Below are positions 1 through 7,815 of a stretch of 64,000 bases of DNA, one piece after another. Under the pieces are notes generated by a model. That model had not been told where the DNA came from. It did no database searches and saw only the letters and a program-made list of their open reading frames with translations. The stretch spans positions 62,459 to 126,458 of the forward strand of contig NZ_AQWM01000007.1 of assembly GCF_000376105.1 (NCBI RefSeq). The letters run 5' to 3'. How positions within the stretch are numbered: the stretch's first letter is position 1; every line of letters begins with the position of its first letter. A program made the position numbers and the translations under genes. This stretch comes from Asticcacaulis benevestitus DSM 16100 = ATCC BAA-896. GTDB lineage: Bacteria > Pseudomonadota > Alphaproteobacteria > Caulobacterales > Caulobacteraceae.

Positions 1-2
1 GG

Positions 3-215
3 ATCATCTGCCCGAAGTCGATGGTGCGCCTGTCGGCCGGCCGCAACGAGATGAGCGAGGAACTACAAGCGCTGTGTTTCATGGCCGGCGCAAACTCAAT
101 CTTTATTGGTGACACCCTCTTGACCACGCCCAATCCGCAGCGCGGCACCGATGCCCATCTGCTGCGCGAACTGGGTTTGCGACCGATGACGATCGGCACC
201 GTCATAGATAATTGA
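3..215 (+). CDS. bioB: biotin synthase, C-terminal end (5' truncated by window)
   Basis: This is the last 70 codons of a protein that enters the window from the left. The visible part carries the highly conserved C-terminal block of biotin synthase: a PKS-VRLSAGR segment, then [13 protein letters not shown], then LLTT-NP. BioB is a radical SAM enzyme that inserts sulfur into dethiobiotin in the last step of biotin synthesis. The iron-sulfur ligands and most of the barrel lie outside the window, so only family membership can be judged. The stop codon is followed within 26 bases by the next gene on the same strand. No frameshift is visible. Confidence 0.9.
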   Translation: MICPKSMVRLSAGRNEMSEELQALCFMAGANSIFIGDTLLTTPNPQRGTDAHLLRELGLRPMTIGTVIDN

Positions 216-240
216 CATTCCATGTGGTAGTTTAGACGCC

Positions 241-1758
241 ATGAAAAAAGAAAAGAAAAAGGCCGCGCAGAAGGACAAGACGTCCCCTTCCGCGGCAGCT
301 ATCGTCGCACAGCTCCACACGATCTATGCCGATGCCGTCAGCGCCCTGCAAGCCGATCTGCACGCCTATCTGGAGCAGAAGGAAAAACCGTCGCGTTCGC
401 TACGTAAGGCTGGGCGCTACTGTTATCCCAAGCTGACTGTGGTGTGGAAAGGTGTGCTCGATGAAGACGACGAAGCGCTGATCCTCAACAACCGCCATCC
501 GGAGGTTAATCGCGCCTATGCCCGCTTCTCACGGCCCGGCACCTATTCCTCTTCGATCACGCGACCGGATGTTTTCGGCAGCTATATCGAAGAACAGCTC
601 GAACTGCTGATTCGCGATTACGGCGCCGAATGTTCGGTGTCGCTGTCCGATCAGGAAATCCCCTACCCTTACGTGCTTGATGGCGCCGGACTCGATCTCA
701 ACAGCGTCTCCGCCATTGACTTATCCAGGCATTTCCCGGCCACCGAATTGGCCCTGATCGGCAACGAAGTGGCCGACGGCATCGACTTCATCGACGCGCT
801 GGGCCACCGGCCGCTGGCGCTTTTCGATGGCCTGCGTACCGATTTTTCGCTGGCTCGCCTGCGCCACTATACCGGCACGCCCGCCGAGCATACGCAAAGC
901 TATATCCTGCTGACCAACTATAACCGTTATGTCGATGTCTTCGTCGCTTACGCGCTGGAACAACTGAAACTGCCCGACAGCCCCTATACGGCGCTGTCCT
1001 GTTGCGGCAATTTCACGATCACCAAGGAAACGGTCAATCCGGAAGATATCATCGCCGCCTCGCCGTGGCGCAAGCACCAGATGCCGGCCTATCACCTGAT
1101 GGCGGAAGGTCACAAAGGCATATCCTTGGTCAATATCGGCGTCGGCCCCTCCAACGCCAAGAACATCACCGACCATCTGGCGGTCATGCGGCCGCACGCC
1201 TGGCTGATGATCGGGCACTGCGGCGGATTGCGCGCGTCGCAAAGCATCGGCGACTATGTGCTGGCCCACGCCTACCTGCGCGACGATCATGTGATGGATG
1301 ATGTCCTGCCAATCGAGATTCCTATTCCGCCGATCGCCGAAGTGCAGCAGGCTTTCCACCAAGCCGCCGTGCGCATTACCCATCAGGACGGCGAGGACCT
1401 CAAGAAACGTCTGCGCACCGGCACCTTGGTCACTACCGACGACCGTAACTGGGAACTGAAATATTCCTTATCTGCCAAGCGCTTTTCGCAATCGCGCGCC
1501 ATCGCCATCGATATGGAATCAGCCACCCTAGCGGCGCAAGGCTATCGCTTCCGCGTACCCTACGGGACGCTGTTGTGCGTATCCGACAAACCACTGCATG
1601 GCGAACTGAAACTGCCGGGTCAGGCCAATCTGTTTTACGAGCGAGCGATTGCCGAGCATATCCAGATCGGTATCGAGACGGTCAGCATCCTGCGTGATTT
1701 CGGCTCTAAACTGCACAGCCGCAAGCTCAGGGCCTTCGACGAGCCGCCCTTCAGGTGA
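241..1758 (+). CDS. amn: AMP nucleosidase
   Basis: A 505-residue protein matching AMP nucleosidase, which hydrolyses AMP to adenine and ribose 5-phosphate in the cytoplasm and takes part in purine salvage and energy balance. The N-terminal half has the Amn-specific region (the RYCYP-L segment near residue 60, and the FSRPGTYSSSITRPD segment near 100). The C-terminal half is a nucleoside-phosphorylase-like fold with the GVGPSNAKNITDHLA and LMIGHCGGLR segments near residues 305-330 and an acidic MES motif near 425 of the kind that binds ribose. The length fits the family (about 480-500). The lysine-rich first 20 residues look like a disordered extension. The start is an ATG shortly after bioB. 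Two hairpins follow the stop. Confidence 0.93.
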   Translation: MKKEKKKAAQKDKTSPSAAAIVAQLHTIYADAVSALQADLHAYLEQKEKPSRSLRKAGRYCYPKLTVVWKGVLDEDDEALILNNRHPEVNRAYARFSRPGTYSSSITRPDVFGSYIEEQLELLIRDYGAECSVSLSDQEIPYPYVLDGAGLDLNSVSAIDLSRHFPATELALIGNEVADGIDFIDALGHRPLALFDGLRTDFSLARLRHYTGTPAEHTQSYILLTNYNRYVDVFVAYALEQLKLPDSPYTALSCCGNFTITKETVNPEDIIAASPWRKHQMPAYHLMAEGHKGISLVNIGVGPSNAKNITDHLAVMRPHAWLMIGHCGGLRASQSIGDYVLAHAYLRDDHVMDDVLPIEIPIPPIAEVQQAFHQAAVRITHQDGEDLKKRLRTGTLVTTDDRNWELKYSLSAKRFSQSRAIAIDMESATLAAQGYRFRVPYGTLLCVSDKPLHGELKLPGQANLFYERAIAEHIQIGIETVSILRDFGSKLHSRKLRAFDEPPFR

Positions 1759-1760
1759 GT

Positions 1761-1779
1761 CCAAAGTCGCAGACTTTGG
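1761..1779. repeat. short-loop palindrome after amn
   Basis: Perfect 8-bp stem (CCAAAGTC / GACTTTGG) with a 3-base loop GCA, two bases after the amn stop codon. It has no T-run. It belongs to a set of similar 3-base-loop palindromes in this window that sit beside stop codons (41892, 42020, 60309 and others). Confidence 0.6.
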
Positions 1780-1828
1780 CAAGGGGGGACGCCTAGTCCG
1801 TCGCTTGAGCTATATTAATGAAACAAAA

Positions 1829-1858
1829 GGAGCGGATTGCTGTCAGGCAAACCGCTCC
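1829..1858. terminator. hairpin between amn and pabB
   Basis: Stem GGAGCGG-A-TTGC / GCAA-A-CCGCTCC: 11 pairs with one internal A-A mismatch and a 6-base loop. On the minus strand it is followed by CTTTTGTTTC, so it looks like an intrinsic terminator read leftward. Read rightward it has no T-run and may only protect the 3' end of the amn message. No minus-strand gene is seen feeding into it. Confidence 0.5.
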
Positions 1859-1995
1859 AGTCAGATCAATGGACCTCCATCCATAGGATTGGTCGATGCG
1901 GGCGGGCGTTGCTCAACGCGGGCTTGTCGCCACCGGCTATATCCTGATATCATTCTGAGCCTTTTAGCTTTCACTATCGAATCAAGTTGCTGTGA

Positions 1996-3399
1996 ATGTT
2001 GCCGTTTTCGGCTATCTCCCTGCGTTATGTCACCCGCAAGTCCCAGCCCTATGAGGCGGTGGGCGCACGCCTGCAAGGCTGGCTGGAGCACGCTTTTGCG
2101 GCGGGCTTCCTGTCCGATGGTGGGCCTTTGGGACGTTACAGTTACCTGCTGGCGCAACCGATAGCGCAGGGTCAGATCGCCTATGACGATCCGCGCGAAA
2201 CGGCAGATTTTCTGCGCGAGGCGACGGACTTTCTGCCCGATAGTGACGCGGCGATCACGCCAGATCACGAAAACTGGCCACCTTTTACCGGCGGACTGGT
2301 CGGTATGGCATCTTTTGAGCTGGGTCTGCGTCTCGAAGGCATGAAGCGCCGGCCCTTCCGCATCGAAGGCCGCAAGCCGTGGCCCGAACTCGTGGCTCTG
2401 TGCTATCCGGCGGTGCTGGTCTTCGATCATCACGCTCACACCCTAAGCGCTATCGGTCGAGGCTCTACGCCTGCCGAGGCCGAAGCTGCGCGCGATACCC
2501 TCGCCGATCTCTATGCCGTGACGCCGATTGCCGAGGCGCCCAACGGGCCTTTCAGCGACGGTCCGCTGCAACTGGAAACACCCGACGAGGTACACGAGGA
2601 CAAGGTGGCGACGCTGATCCAGCAGATTCACGCCGGCGACCTGTTCCAGGCCAATCTGGCACGCGGCTGGAGCGGCAAGCTCAAAGCCGGCGTCACGCCC
2701 GGACAGGTGATGTCAGCCCTGCAGGCCTCCGGCGCTGCGCCCTTCGGCGGTTTTCTGAGCCTGGGCGAACGCTGCATCCTGTCGAACAGCCCGGAGCGCT
2801 ATATCCGCCTCGATAGCGCGGGCGATCTGGAGACCCGGCCGATCAAGGGCACCCGTCCCCGCGGCAAGACACCGGATGAAGACGCAGTGTTAGCCTCCGA
2901 GCTGACCTTAAGCGAAAAAGACCGCGCCGAAAACCTGATGATCGTTGATCTGATGCGCCATGATCTGTCGCGCGTCTCCGAGGTCGGCAGCGTCAGCGTC
3001 ACCGCCCTGCATGCACTCGAATCCTATCCTAATGTCCATCATCTTGTCTCGACCGTAACGGCGCGTCTAAGCCCCGGCAAAACGGCGGCCGATGTTCTGT
3101 GCGCCACCTTCCCGCCTGGGTCTATTTCCGGCGCGCCCAAGGTGCAGGCCATGAAGGTGATTTACGAGATGGAGGCGGCGCGCGGTCCCTATTGCGGGTC
3201 GCTATTCTTTATCGATGCCAACGGCGCCATGGACTCCAGCGTGCTGATCCGCACCCTGGCGCTCGAACGTGACGATGACCAGCGCTGGCATGTGCGGGCG
3301 TGTGCGGGGGGGGGCATCGTCGCCGACAGCGAACCGGTGTGCGAACGTATCGAGACCGAGACCAAATTGTCGCTAATCAGGACCGTGGTGGAGGACTAG
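1996..3399 (+). CDS. pabB: aminodeoxychorismate synthase component I
   Basis: A 467-residue chorismate-binding enzyme of the TrpE/PabB family. With glutamine amidotransferase PabA it converts chorismate to 4-amino-4-deoxychorismate for folate synthesis. Visible motifs: PIKGTRPRGK-PDED near residue 285 (the PIKGT form is typical of PabB), ENLMIVDLMRHDLSRV near 315, and the PPGSISGAPKVQAM block near 375, which forms the chorismate and Mg binding site. The C-terminal AGGGIVADS segment is also conserved. There is no fused amidotransferase or aminotransferase domain. The ATG start has no good ribosome-binding site, so the true start could differ by a few codons. PabB is preferred over TrpE because of the motif form and the lack of trp neighbours. 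Confidence 0.85.
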   Translation: MLPFSAISLRYVTRKSQPYEAVGARLQGWLEHAFAAGFLSDGGPLGRYSYLLAQPIAQGQIAYDDPRETADFLREATDFLPDSDAAITPDHENWPPFTGGLVGMASFELGLRLEGMKRRPFRIEGRKPWPELVALCYPAVLVFDHHAHTLSAIGRGSTPAEAEAARDTLADLYAVTPIAEAPNGPFSDGPLQLETPDEVHEDKVATLIQQIHAGDLFQANLARGWSGKLKAGVTPGQVMSALQASGAAPFGGFLSLGERCILSNSPERYIRLDSAGDLETRPIKGTRPRGKTPDEDAVLASELTLSEKDRAENLMIVDLMRHDLSRVSEVGSVSVTALHALESYPNVHHLVSTVTARLSPGKTAADVLCATFPPGSISGAPKVQAMKVIYEMEAARGPYCGSLFFIDANGAMDSSVLIRTLALERDDDQRWHVRACAGGGIVADSEPVCERIETETKLSLIRTVVED

Positions 3400-4010
3400 G
3401 GTGAGCAGGGCGAAAACACCACCGCGGCACCATTGCGTGGATGGTGGTAGAAGGTATTTTTAAAGATCGAACCGTCCTTAACGAACGCGTATAAGTCCAG
3501 TTTTATTGGCGATTCATAGGTATATTCGACATCTGTGACCATCAGACTTTCGCCCACGGCTATCTGCGCGGTGGTGATGTTTTTGATTTCCTGATCATTT
3601 TTTGTCAGAGGCATCCAATTTGACGCCTTGCTACAACCGACAACAGGGCCGGTAGCTGTCATGGTGACCGAGGTAATACGAAGTTTGAGCGATGTCTTGT
3701 CATCCGTAGAAACCGGAAGCGTCGGAAAAGGCTGCATCATGCTGTTGGCGATCGCCCACAGGTCAGTAATATTGGCGGTCGTCAGGGTTTCGGATTGCGC
3801 CGCCAGGTCACCGATCGTCGCGGCCAGGTGTGAGGTGCGGCGTGACGCCATCATGCCCAAGGTCAGATCAGCCATGCCGAGATAGGCCAGGATGAGGATG
3901 GGGGCCACAAACGCAAATTCGATCGTCGACACCCCGCCCCTGTCGCGGATAAATGTCCGGCCAAAGGCCTTGAGCGTCATTACCTTTTTAAGTCTGGAAA
4001 GCGAGATCAT
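3396..4010 (-). CDS. TadE/TadG-like pilus assembly protein
   Basis: A 204-residue predicted minor pseudopilin of the Tad/Flp system. Residues near 22-50 hold the family signature: a basic stretch, then GGVSTIEFAFVAPILILAYLG, a prepilin-peptidase-type segment followed by one hydrophobic helix. The rest is a poorly conserved periplasmic domain. I place the start at the ATG that overlaps the TGA stop of the preceding TadE gene by one base (TGATG), which implies translational coupling; a longer reading frame that overlaps that gene is unlikely to be used. It is the last gene of a three-gene minus-strand unit divergent from pilA. TadE/TadF proteins are processed pseudopilins needed for Flp fibre assembly. 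Its stop overlaps the pabB stop region by four bases. Confidence 0.78.
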   Translation of the reverse strand: MISLSRLKKVMTLKAFGRTFIRDRGGVSTIEFAFVAPILILAYLGMADLTLGMMASRRTSHLAATIGDLAAQSETLTTANITDLWAIANSMMQPFPTLPVSTDDKTSLKLRITSVTMTATGPVVGCSKASNWMPLTKNDQEIKNITTAQIAVGESLMVTDVEYTYESPIKLDLYAFVKDGSIFKNTFYHHPRNGAAVVFSPCSP

Positions 4011-4534
4011 CAGAAGGGCTCGTTTCTGAAAATGACGGTCGAGGTGATGATGATATCCTTGTTGCTGAGGCTCGTGAAAGCCTCTTGCAACAGAGGTGTG
4101 AACATCGGCCATTCATAATAGACACGCGCCATCTGAATCTGGGATCCCGCGCCTATCTCGCACGTCTCGCCAAAGCTCCATCTGCCGTCAACGACGGGCG
4201 GCGGCGCCGTTGCCACCAGGGCAAAACTATCAAATTTCCGCACATCTATGCGCAGGCTGGACTTACATCTGCCGCTCATCAACGCCATGTTGGCGCAGAC
4301 AAGATCCTTGAAATCGTCAACCGTGGTCGTCGCCGGAATCGTACCTGTGCGAATTTGGCGCGAAGCCATATCAGTCGCGTTATCAAGCGTAACCGACAAC
4401 AGGATGATCATGGCCAGTTCGATACAGGCACAGATCATAAAGATCAGTGGACCGGCCACAAGCGCGAACTCCAGGGCAGCGGCGCCACGTGAATCGGTTT
4501 TCCATTTTCTGAAAGCGGCCAACCTTGCCAGCAT
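4010..4534 (-). CDS. TadE-family pseudopilin
   Basis: A 174-residue protein with the TadE signature near the N-terminus: SRGAAALEFALVAGPLIFMI, that is, a short basic leader, a glycine cleavage site, Glu five residues later, then one membrane helix. The C-terminal two thirds is a periplasmic domain with several cysteines. I chose the ATG at 4534 because the longer version would begin with TTG; an AAGGG lies 11 bases upstream of this ATG. The stop overlaps the next TadE/G-like gene, so the two are coupled. Expected partners are the Tad ATPase, platform and prepilin peptidase genes on the other side of the divergent promoter. Confidence 0.78.
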   Translation of the reverse strand: MLARLAAFRKWKTDSRGAAALEFALVAGPLIFMICACIELAMIILLSVTLDNATDMASRQIRTGTIPATTTVDDFKDLVCANMALMSGRCKSSLRIDVRKFDSFALVATAPPPVVDGRWSFGETCEIGAGSQIQMARVYYEWPMFTPLLQEAFTSLSNKDIIITSTVIFRNEPF

Positions 4535-4645
4535 GTGATATCGCGCCCTTATTCCCAAGCTGGCGATCACTCTATACAACTGAAGTCAATAGTCCGTTAA
4601 GGCTCAGTCATTCAGACTAAGAACCTGGTCTTTATAATAAGGCCC

Positions 4646-5119
4646 TTACTGAACCTGCATAATAGCGGGCGCGCCAGACGTGTCCGGCGCGGCGCTGAAA
4701 ACAATCGGCGGCGTGCCGTTGCCGGAATTGGTGGTCGTCGCATCTTCAGAAATACAGACGTTTGAGCAAACCATCAAAGAGGGTTTCAGGCCCTTATAGA
4801 CTGTAATGGCCCCCTTCTTTCCGGCGGTCACGACAATCTCGCCATCGAACAGAACGCGCCCGCTGCGATCGGTGATGGTAACCTGACTGTTGCCAAAGCC
4901 CTTGCCCATTATGTAGACGGTGCGCGAGTCGATGATGGTGACATCGGCGATGTCGGGGTTGGCGACGATCACGGCGCCGGCAGATCCGGATAGCGCCAGG
5001 CGCTGCGAGTGGTTCTTTTCCACCACCATGCTCGGGGCGGCCATTGCCGATGTGGCGGACAGGGATGCAAGCGCGAAAGCCAGAACGCTGATCAGTTTCA
5101 TAGTCATGTGTTTGCTCAT
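4646..5119 (-). CDS. secreted pilus assembly N-domain protein (CpaC N-terminal-like)
   Basis: A 157-residue protein with a clear Sec signal peptide (MKLISVLAFALASLSATSAMA) and then a single domain that matches the N-terminal domain of Tad secretins. It aligns with residues 60-125 of the CpaC encoded at 7812, with the shared patterns VANPDIADV...V-IMGKG-G and TI-DRSGRVLFDGEI. The secretin barrel is absent, so it is a stand-alone version, perhaps a periplasmic partner of the CpaC ring. A C-terminal tail has two close cysteines. The start is uncertain between 5131, 5119 and 5107; 5119 has a GAGG six bases upstream. It is the first gene of the minus-strand TadE unit. Confidence 0.7.
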   Translation of the reverse strand: MSKHMTMKLISVLAFALASLSATSAMAAPSMVVEKNHSQRLALSGSAGAVIVANPDIADVTIIDSRTVYIMGKGFGNSQVTITDRSGRVLFDGEIVVTAGKKGAITVYKGLKPSLMVCSNVCISEDATTTNSGNGTPPIVFSAAPDTSGAPAIMQVQ

Positions 5120-5548
5120 CCTAAGCCTCATATCCAAGTTTCCCTCAACGCCGGCAGCACGCCTTATAGAGCGCAAAGGGCACACAAAAGAGCCGGATCA
5201 CGTCACGCCTGCGCCATGCCCTGCATACTTTATAAAGCGCAGTGCTGAGGGGTCGGTTAGGAAAGACTGTAAATAACAAATCTTTAAATTTGTTAAACAC
5301 AATATTAATAACAAAAATACGCCTTAATACAACGATAAACACGATTAAAAACAATTAACGTTAACTGAAATTAATAGTAACAAAAGATTAACTATAGATT
5401 ATTTTCGTTTTTATTTTGATGTTTACTTGGTTTTAATCATGAGGTTGTAAATTTACCTCGTGTTCGGGAGCAAATGAGCCGTTTACTCGGTAACCCGATG
5501 CGAAAAAGGTTCACTTGCTTACTATTAATTCATCCAGGAGAAAATCAC
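5120..5548. promoter_or_regulatory. AT-rich divergent promoter region of the pilus locus
   Basis: A gene-free 430-bp stretch between the minus-strand TadE unit and the first pilin. From 5281 to 5440 it is very AT-rich and holds ten TTAA tetramers, including pairs at 5345/5355 and 5361/5371, each separated by six bases. This resembles the paired TTAA half-sites bound by the cell-cycle regulator CtrA in Caulobacter, whose textbook spacing is seven bases. A near direct repeat, CTTATAGAGCGCA (5163) and CTTTATAAAGCGCA (5228), lies closer to the minus-strand gene. Function is inferred from position. Confidence 0.5.
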
Positions 5549-5731
5549 ATGACCAAGTTCTTCAACCAATTCGCTTCCGACGAATCCGGCGCCACGGCTA
5601 TTGAATACGGCCTGATCGCCGCCCTGATCGCCGTTGCCCTGATCTCGATCCTCGGCACCGTCAGCACCAGCCTCACCGGCACCTTCAACAGGGTTGCAAC
5701 TGATCTGGACGCAGCCAACTTGAAAAAATAG
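5549..5731 (+). CDS. pilA: Flp/Fap-type pilin, major subunit
   Basis: A 60-residue type IVb (Flp) pilin. After an N-terminal leader (MTKFFNQFASDESG) comes the canonical G-ATAIEYGLIAALIAVALI segment: cleavage by the CpaA peptidase after Gly14, Glu at +5, Tyr at +6, then a hydrophobic helix. The short C-terminus is typical of Flp pilins and close to Caulobacter PilA. The start is the ATG at 5549 with CCAGGAG eight bases upstream; an upstream in-frame ATG would give an implausible leader. It is the first gene of the cpa cluster and is followed by two hairpins before a second pilin gene. Confidence 0.93.
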   Translation: MTKFFNQFASDESGATAIEYGLIAALIAVALISILGTVSTSLTGTFNRVATDLDAANLKK

Positions 5732-5755
5732 TCATCTGATCTAGATATAGATGAC
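5731..5755 (+). terminator. small hairpin after pilA
   Basis: GTCATCT / AGATGAC, 7 bp with an 11-base loop, starting at the last base of the pilA stop codon. It has no T-run. It probably stabilises the 3' end of the pilin mRNA rather than terminating it. Confidence 0.4.
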
Positions 5756-5779
5756 GGTCCTTAGCGACTGAAACTGACA

Positions 5780-5825
5780 CAGGCCGCAAAGCTGCCCGCT
5801 AAACTCTTGGGCACCTTGCGGCCTG
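5780..5825 (+). terminator. two-tier hairpin with T-rich tail between the two pilin genes
   Basis: Outer stem CAGGCCGCAA (5780-5789) / TTGCGGCCTG (5816-5825), inner stem GCCC / GGGC, then TTCTTCTTTC. This is a strong candidate for an intrinsic terminator or attenuator that would give far more pilA transcript than downstream cpa transcript. Confidence 0.65.
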
Positions 5826-5860
5826 TTCTTCTTTCAAATTCCACCTTCGCGGAAATCAAC

Positions 5861-6055
5861 ATGTTCAGGCGATCAGGATTGAGCCTAGCGAGACTTGACC
5901 GCTTTTGGAAAGACCAAAGTGGCGCGACCGTCATTGAATACGGCTTGATCGCTGCCATCATGTTTCTCACCATCGTGACAGCCTGTTCTGCCTTTGGTGA
6001 TAGCACCACCGCTATGTTCCAGCGCATTTCAGATGAAATTGATAAAGTGATGTAA
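5861..6055 (+). CDS. second Flp-type pilin
   Basis: A 64-residue Flp pilin paralogue of the gene at 5549. A leader ending QSG precedes ATVIEYGLIAAIMFLTIVTA, the type IVb processing site and hydrophobic helix. The leader is longer and more basic (about 26 residues) than that of the first pilin. The ATG at 5861 is preferred over an upstream in-frame ATG because it leaves a normal leader and has GCGGAAA upstream. It lies behind a terminator-like hairpin, so it is probably made at a lower level, as a minor or conditionally expressed pilin. Confidence 0.85.
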   Translation: MFRRSGLSLARLDRFWKDQSGATVIEYGLIAAIMFLTIVTACSAFGDSTTAMFQRISDEIDKVM

Positions 6056-6136
6056 TCCAAGCAATGCTCGCTAAGATAAGCACATCCTTAACTTTCGCTC
6101 TGCTACGAACGGCTCCACGTTAATCATGATCGAGGC

Positions 6137-6652
6137 TTGTCGTCCGTGTCCATCGCCGTGCTGTTCGCGCAAATCTATCCGCTCTGCCTGTTCTGGGCGG
6201 CCATTTCCGATCTGACCACCATGACCATCCCGAACCGCCTGACCCTGGGGCTGGCGGTTGCCTTCGTGCCCGTTGCGTTGTTAACACATCTCAGCCTCGC
6301 CGGTTGGGGAATCCACATAGGCTTGGGTCTGGCTGGCCTCGTCCTCGGCATGATTTTTTTCGCACTGCGCTTTATGGGCGGTGGCGACGCCAAACTGCTG
6401 GCGGCATCAGCTCTTTGGCTGGGCTGGGATGGCTTTGTCGCGCTCTTCCTCTACACGGCACTCTTCGGTGGCGCCCTGACGCTGAGCATCATGGCCATAC
6501 GTCAGTTTTTCTCCATTCATGGCCCGAAAATGCCGCCGTGGCTCGGCCGTCATTTTGAGCCCAAGGGCGACATTCCCTACGGAATCGCCATCTGCGCCGG
6601 CGGCATCACCGCCATCTGGCAGAGCGATTTCCTGATAATCTTAAGACCCTGA
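6137..6652 (+). CDS. cpaA: Flp prepilin peptidase CpaA/TadV
   Basis: A 171-residue inner-membrane aspartic protease of the A24 prepilin peptidase family. The two catalytic aspartates are visible: one in AAISDLTTMTIPN near residue 25, the other in the GGGDAKL motif near 79. Several hydrophobic helices surround them, and the N-terminal methylase domain of PilD is missing, as is usual for CpaA/TadV. The first codon is TTG at 6137, or GTG at 6146, for which GAGG ten bases upstream is better placed. It cleaves and matures the two pilins and the TadE-type proteins. Confidence 0.9.
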   Translation: MSSVSIAVLFAQIYPLCLFWAAISDLTTMTIPNRLTLGLAVAFVPVALLTHLSLAGWGIHIGLGLAGLVLGMIFFALRFMGGGDAKLLAASALWLGWDGFVALFLYTALFGGALTLSIMAIRQFFSIHGPKMPPWLGRHFEPKGDIPYGIAICAGGITAIWQSDFLIILRP

Positions 6653-6861
6653 TCATCATACGCCCGGCACAAAAAGCTGCGTTTAGCGCAGCTTTCGTCC
6701 CAATCCCGATGAAACTGACGAATTTAACCCCCGTAAACGCTTCTTTAGCGCGACGTTAACTAACCTTAAGCGAAGATTCCCTAATCAAGAGGATCAAACT
6801 GATTTGGTTTGTCAGCGGTCATGTGCGCCGCGGACCAGGTTATTCAGGGGAATTTGGGTAG
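6653..6861. promoter_or_regulatory. intergenic region upstream of cpaB
   Basis: A 209-bp gap between cpaA and cpaB, long for an operon, so cpaB-cpaH may have its own promoter. It contains TTAA-CTAACC-TTAA (6756-6769), the same six-base-spaced TTAA pair seen upstream of pilA. Confidence 0.4.
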
Positions 6862-7815
6862 ATGAAGACGTCACGATATGCCGTTTTCGGCCTTGCGGCT
6901 GTCGCAGCGCTGATTCTGGCCTTTCTGGTGCGGGGCATGATCGCCGGCAAGGGCTCACATGAAGCCGCCGCATCGGTTCAGGCGCCGCCGCCTCAGCCGA
7001 CAACCCGAGTTCTGGTCGCCGCGCACGATCTGCCCGCTGGCACCCGTATCGCTGATGCCGACCTGATGTGGCAGGACTGGCCGGTCAGCACGCTCAACCC
7101 TGCCTATATCGTCGAAGGCGGCACAGTCCTTGCCGCGACCACGCCGGCCGGTGCGCCCGCCGCGGGAACTGAAGACGCCGCGGTCAAAGGTGACGCGCCC
7201 AAGGGACAGGCCGTCGCCAAGAAGACAAACGACATCGTACAGGCCGTGACCGACAAGGTCGCCCCTTCGCCCACCAAGGAAGCCTATGTCGGTGGAGTTG
7301 TGCGCGAAAACATTCTCGCCAACGAGCCTATCATCGACGCCAAGATCGTGCGCGCCGATGAGGGGGGCTTCATGGCTGTCATGTTAAGCCCTGGCATGCG
7401 CGCCCTCGCCGTCCCGGTGAGTGTCGATAATACCGCTGGCGGCTTTATTCTGCCCGGTGACCGCGTCGACATCCTTGTCACCCACCAGCGGCCCTCGGCC
7501 AACGGCGGACCGGCGGTCGACTCGGTTCAGCCGGTGCTGCGCAATATTCGCGTGCTGGCCATCGACCAGCAGGTCGCCGCCGAAGAAGGCAAGCAAAGCG
7601 TTATCGGCGCCACGGCCACACTGGAAGTCGCACCCGCCGATGGCCAGATCGTCACACTCGCCAAGGCCTCAGGCACCCTGTCGCTGATGCTGCGCTCCTA
7701 TGCCGATGCTGGTGGCCCCTCAGGCGCCGTCTCCGCCGCCCCTACTGGCGCGGGCGATCAGACGGTCCGTGTTTTCCGCCCCGGCCAGACCACAGAAGTG
7801 ATGGTGTCACGATGA
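6862..7815 (+). CDS. cpaB: Flp pilus assembly protein CpaB/RcpC
   Basis: A 317-residue protein with one N-terminal membrane anchor (AVFGLAAVAALILAFLVRG, residues 7-25) and a SAF domain (TRVLVAAHDLPAGTRI-DADL near residue 50). A later RcpC domain contains GMRALAVPVSVDNTAGGF-LPGDRVDILVT. CpaB/RcpC is a periplasmic factor thought to work with the secretin. Residues 90-130 form an Ala/Pro/Lys-rich insert between the domain halves. The ATG of cpaC overlaps its TGA stop, so the two are coupled. Confidence 0.92.
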   Translation: MKTSRYAVFGLAAVAALILAFLVRGMIAGKGSHEAAASVQAPPPQPTTRVLVAAHDLPAGTRIADADLMWQDWPVSTLNPAYIVEGGTVLAATTPAGAPAAGTEDAAVKGDAPKGQAVAKKTNDIVQAVTDKVAPSPTKEAYVGGVVRENILANEPIIDAKIVRADEGGFMAVMLSPGMRALAVPVSVDNTAGGFILPGDRVDILVTHQRPSANGGPAVDSVQPVLRNIRVLAIDQQVAAEEGKQSVIGATATLEVAPADGQIVTLAKASGTLSLMLRSYADAGGPSGAVSAAPTGAGDQTVRVFRPGQTTEVMVSR

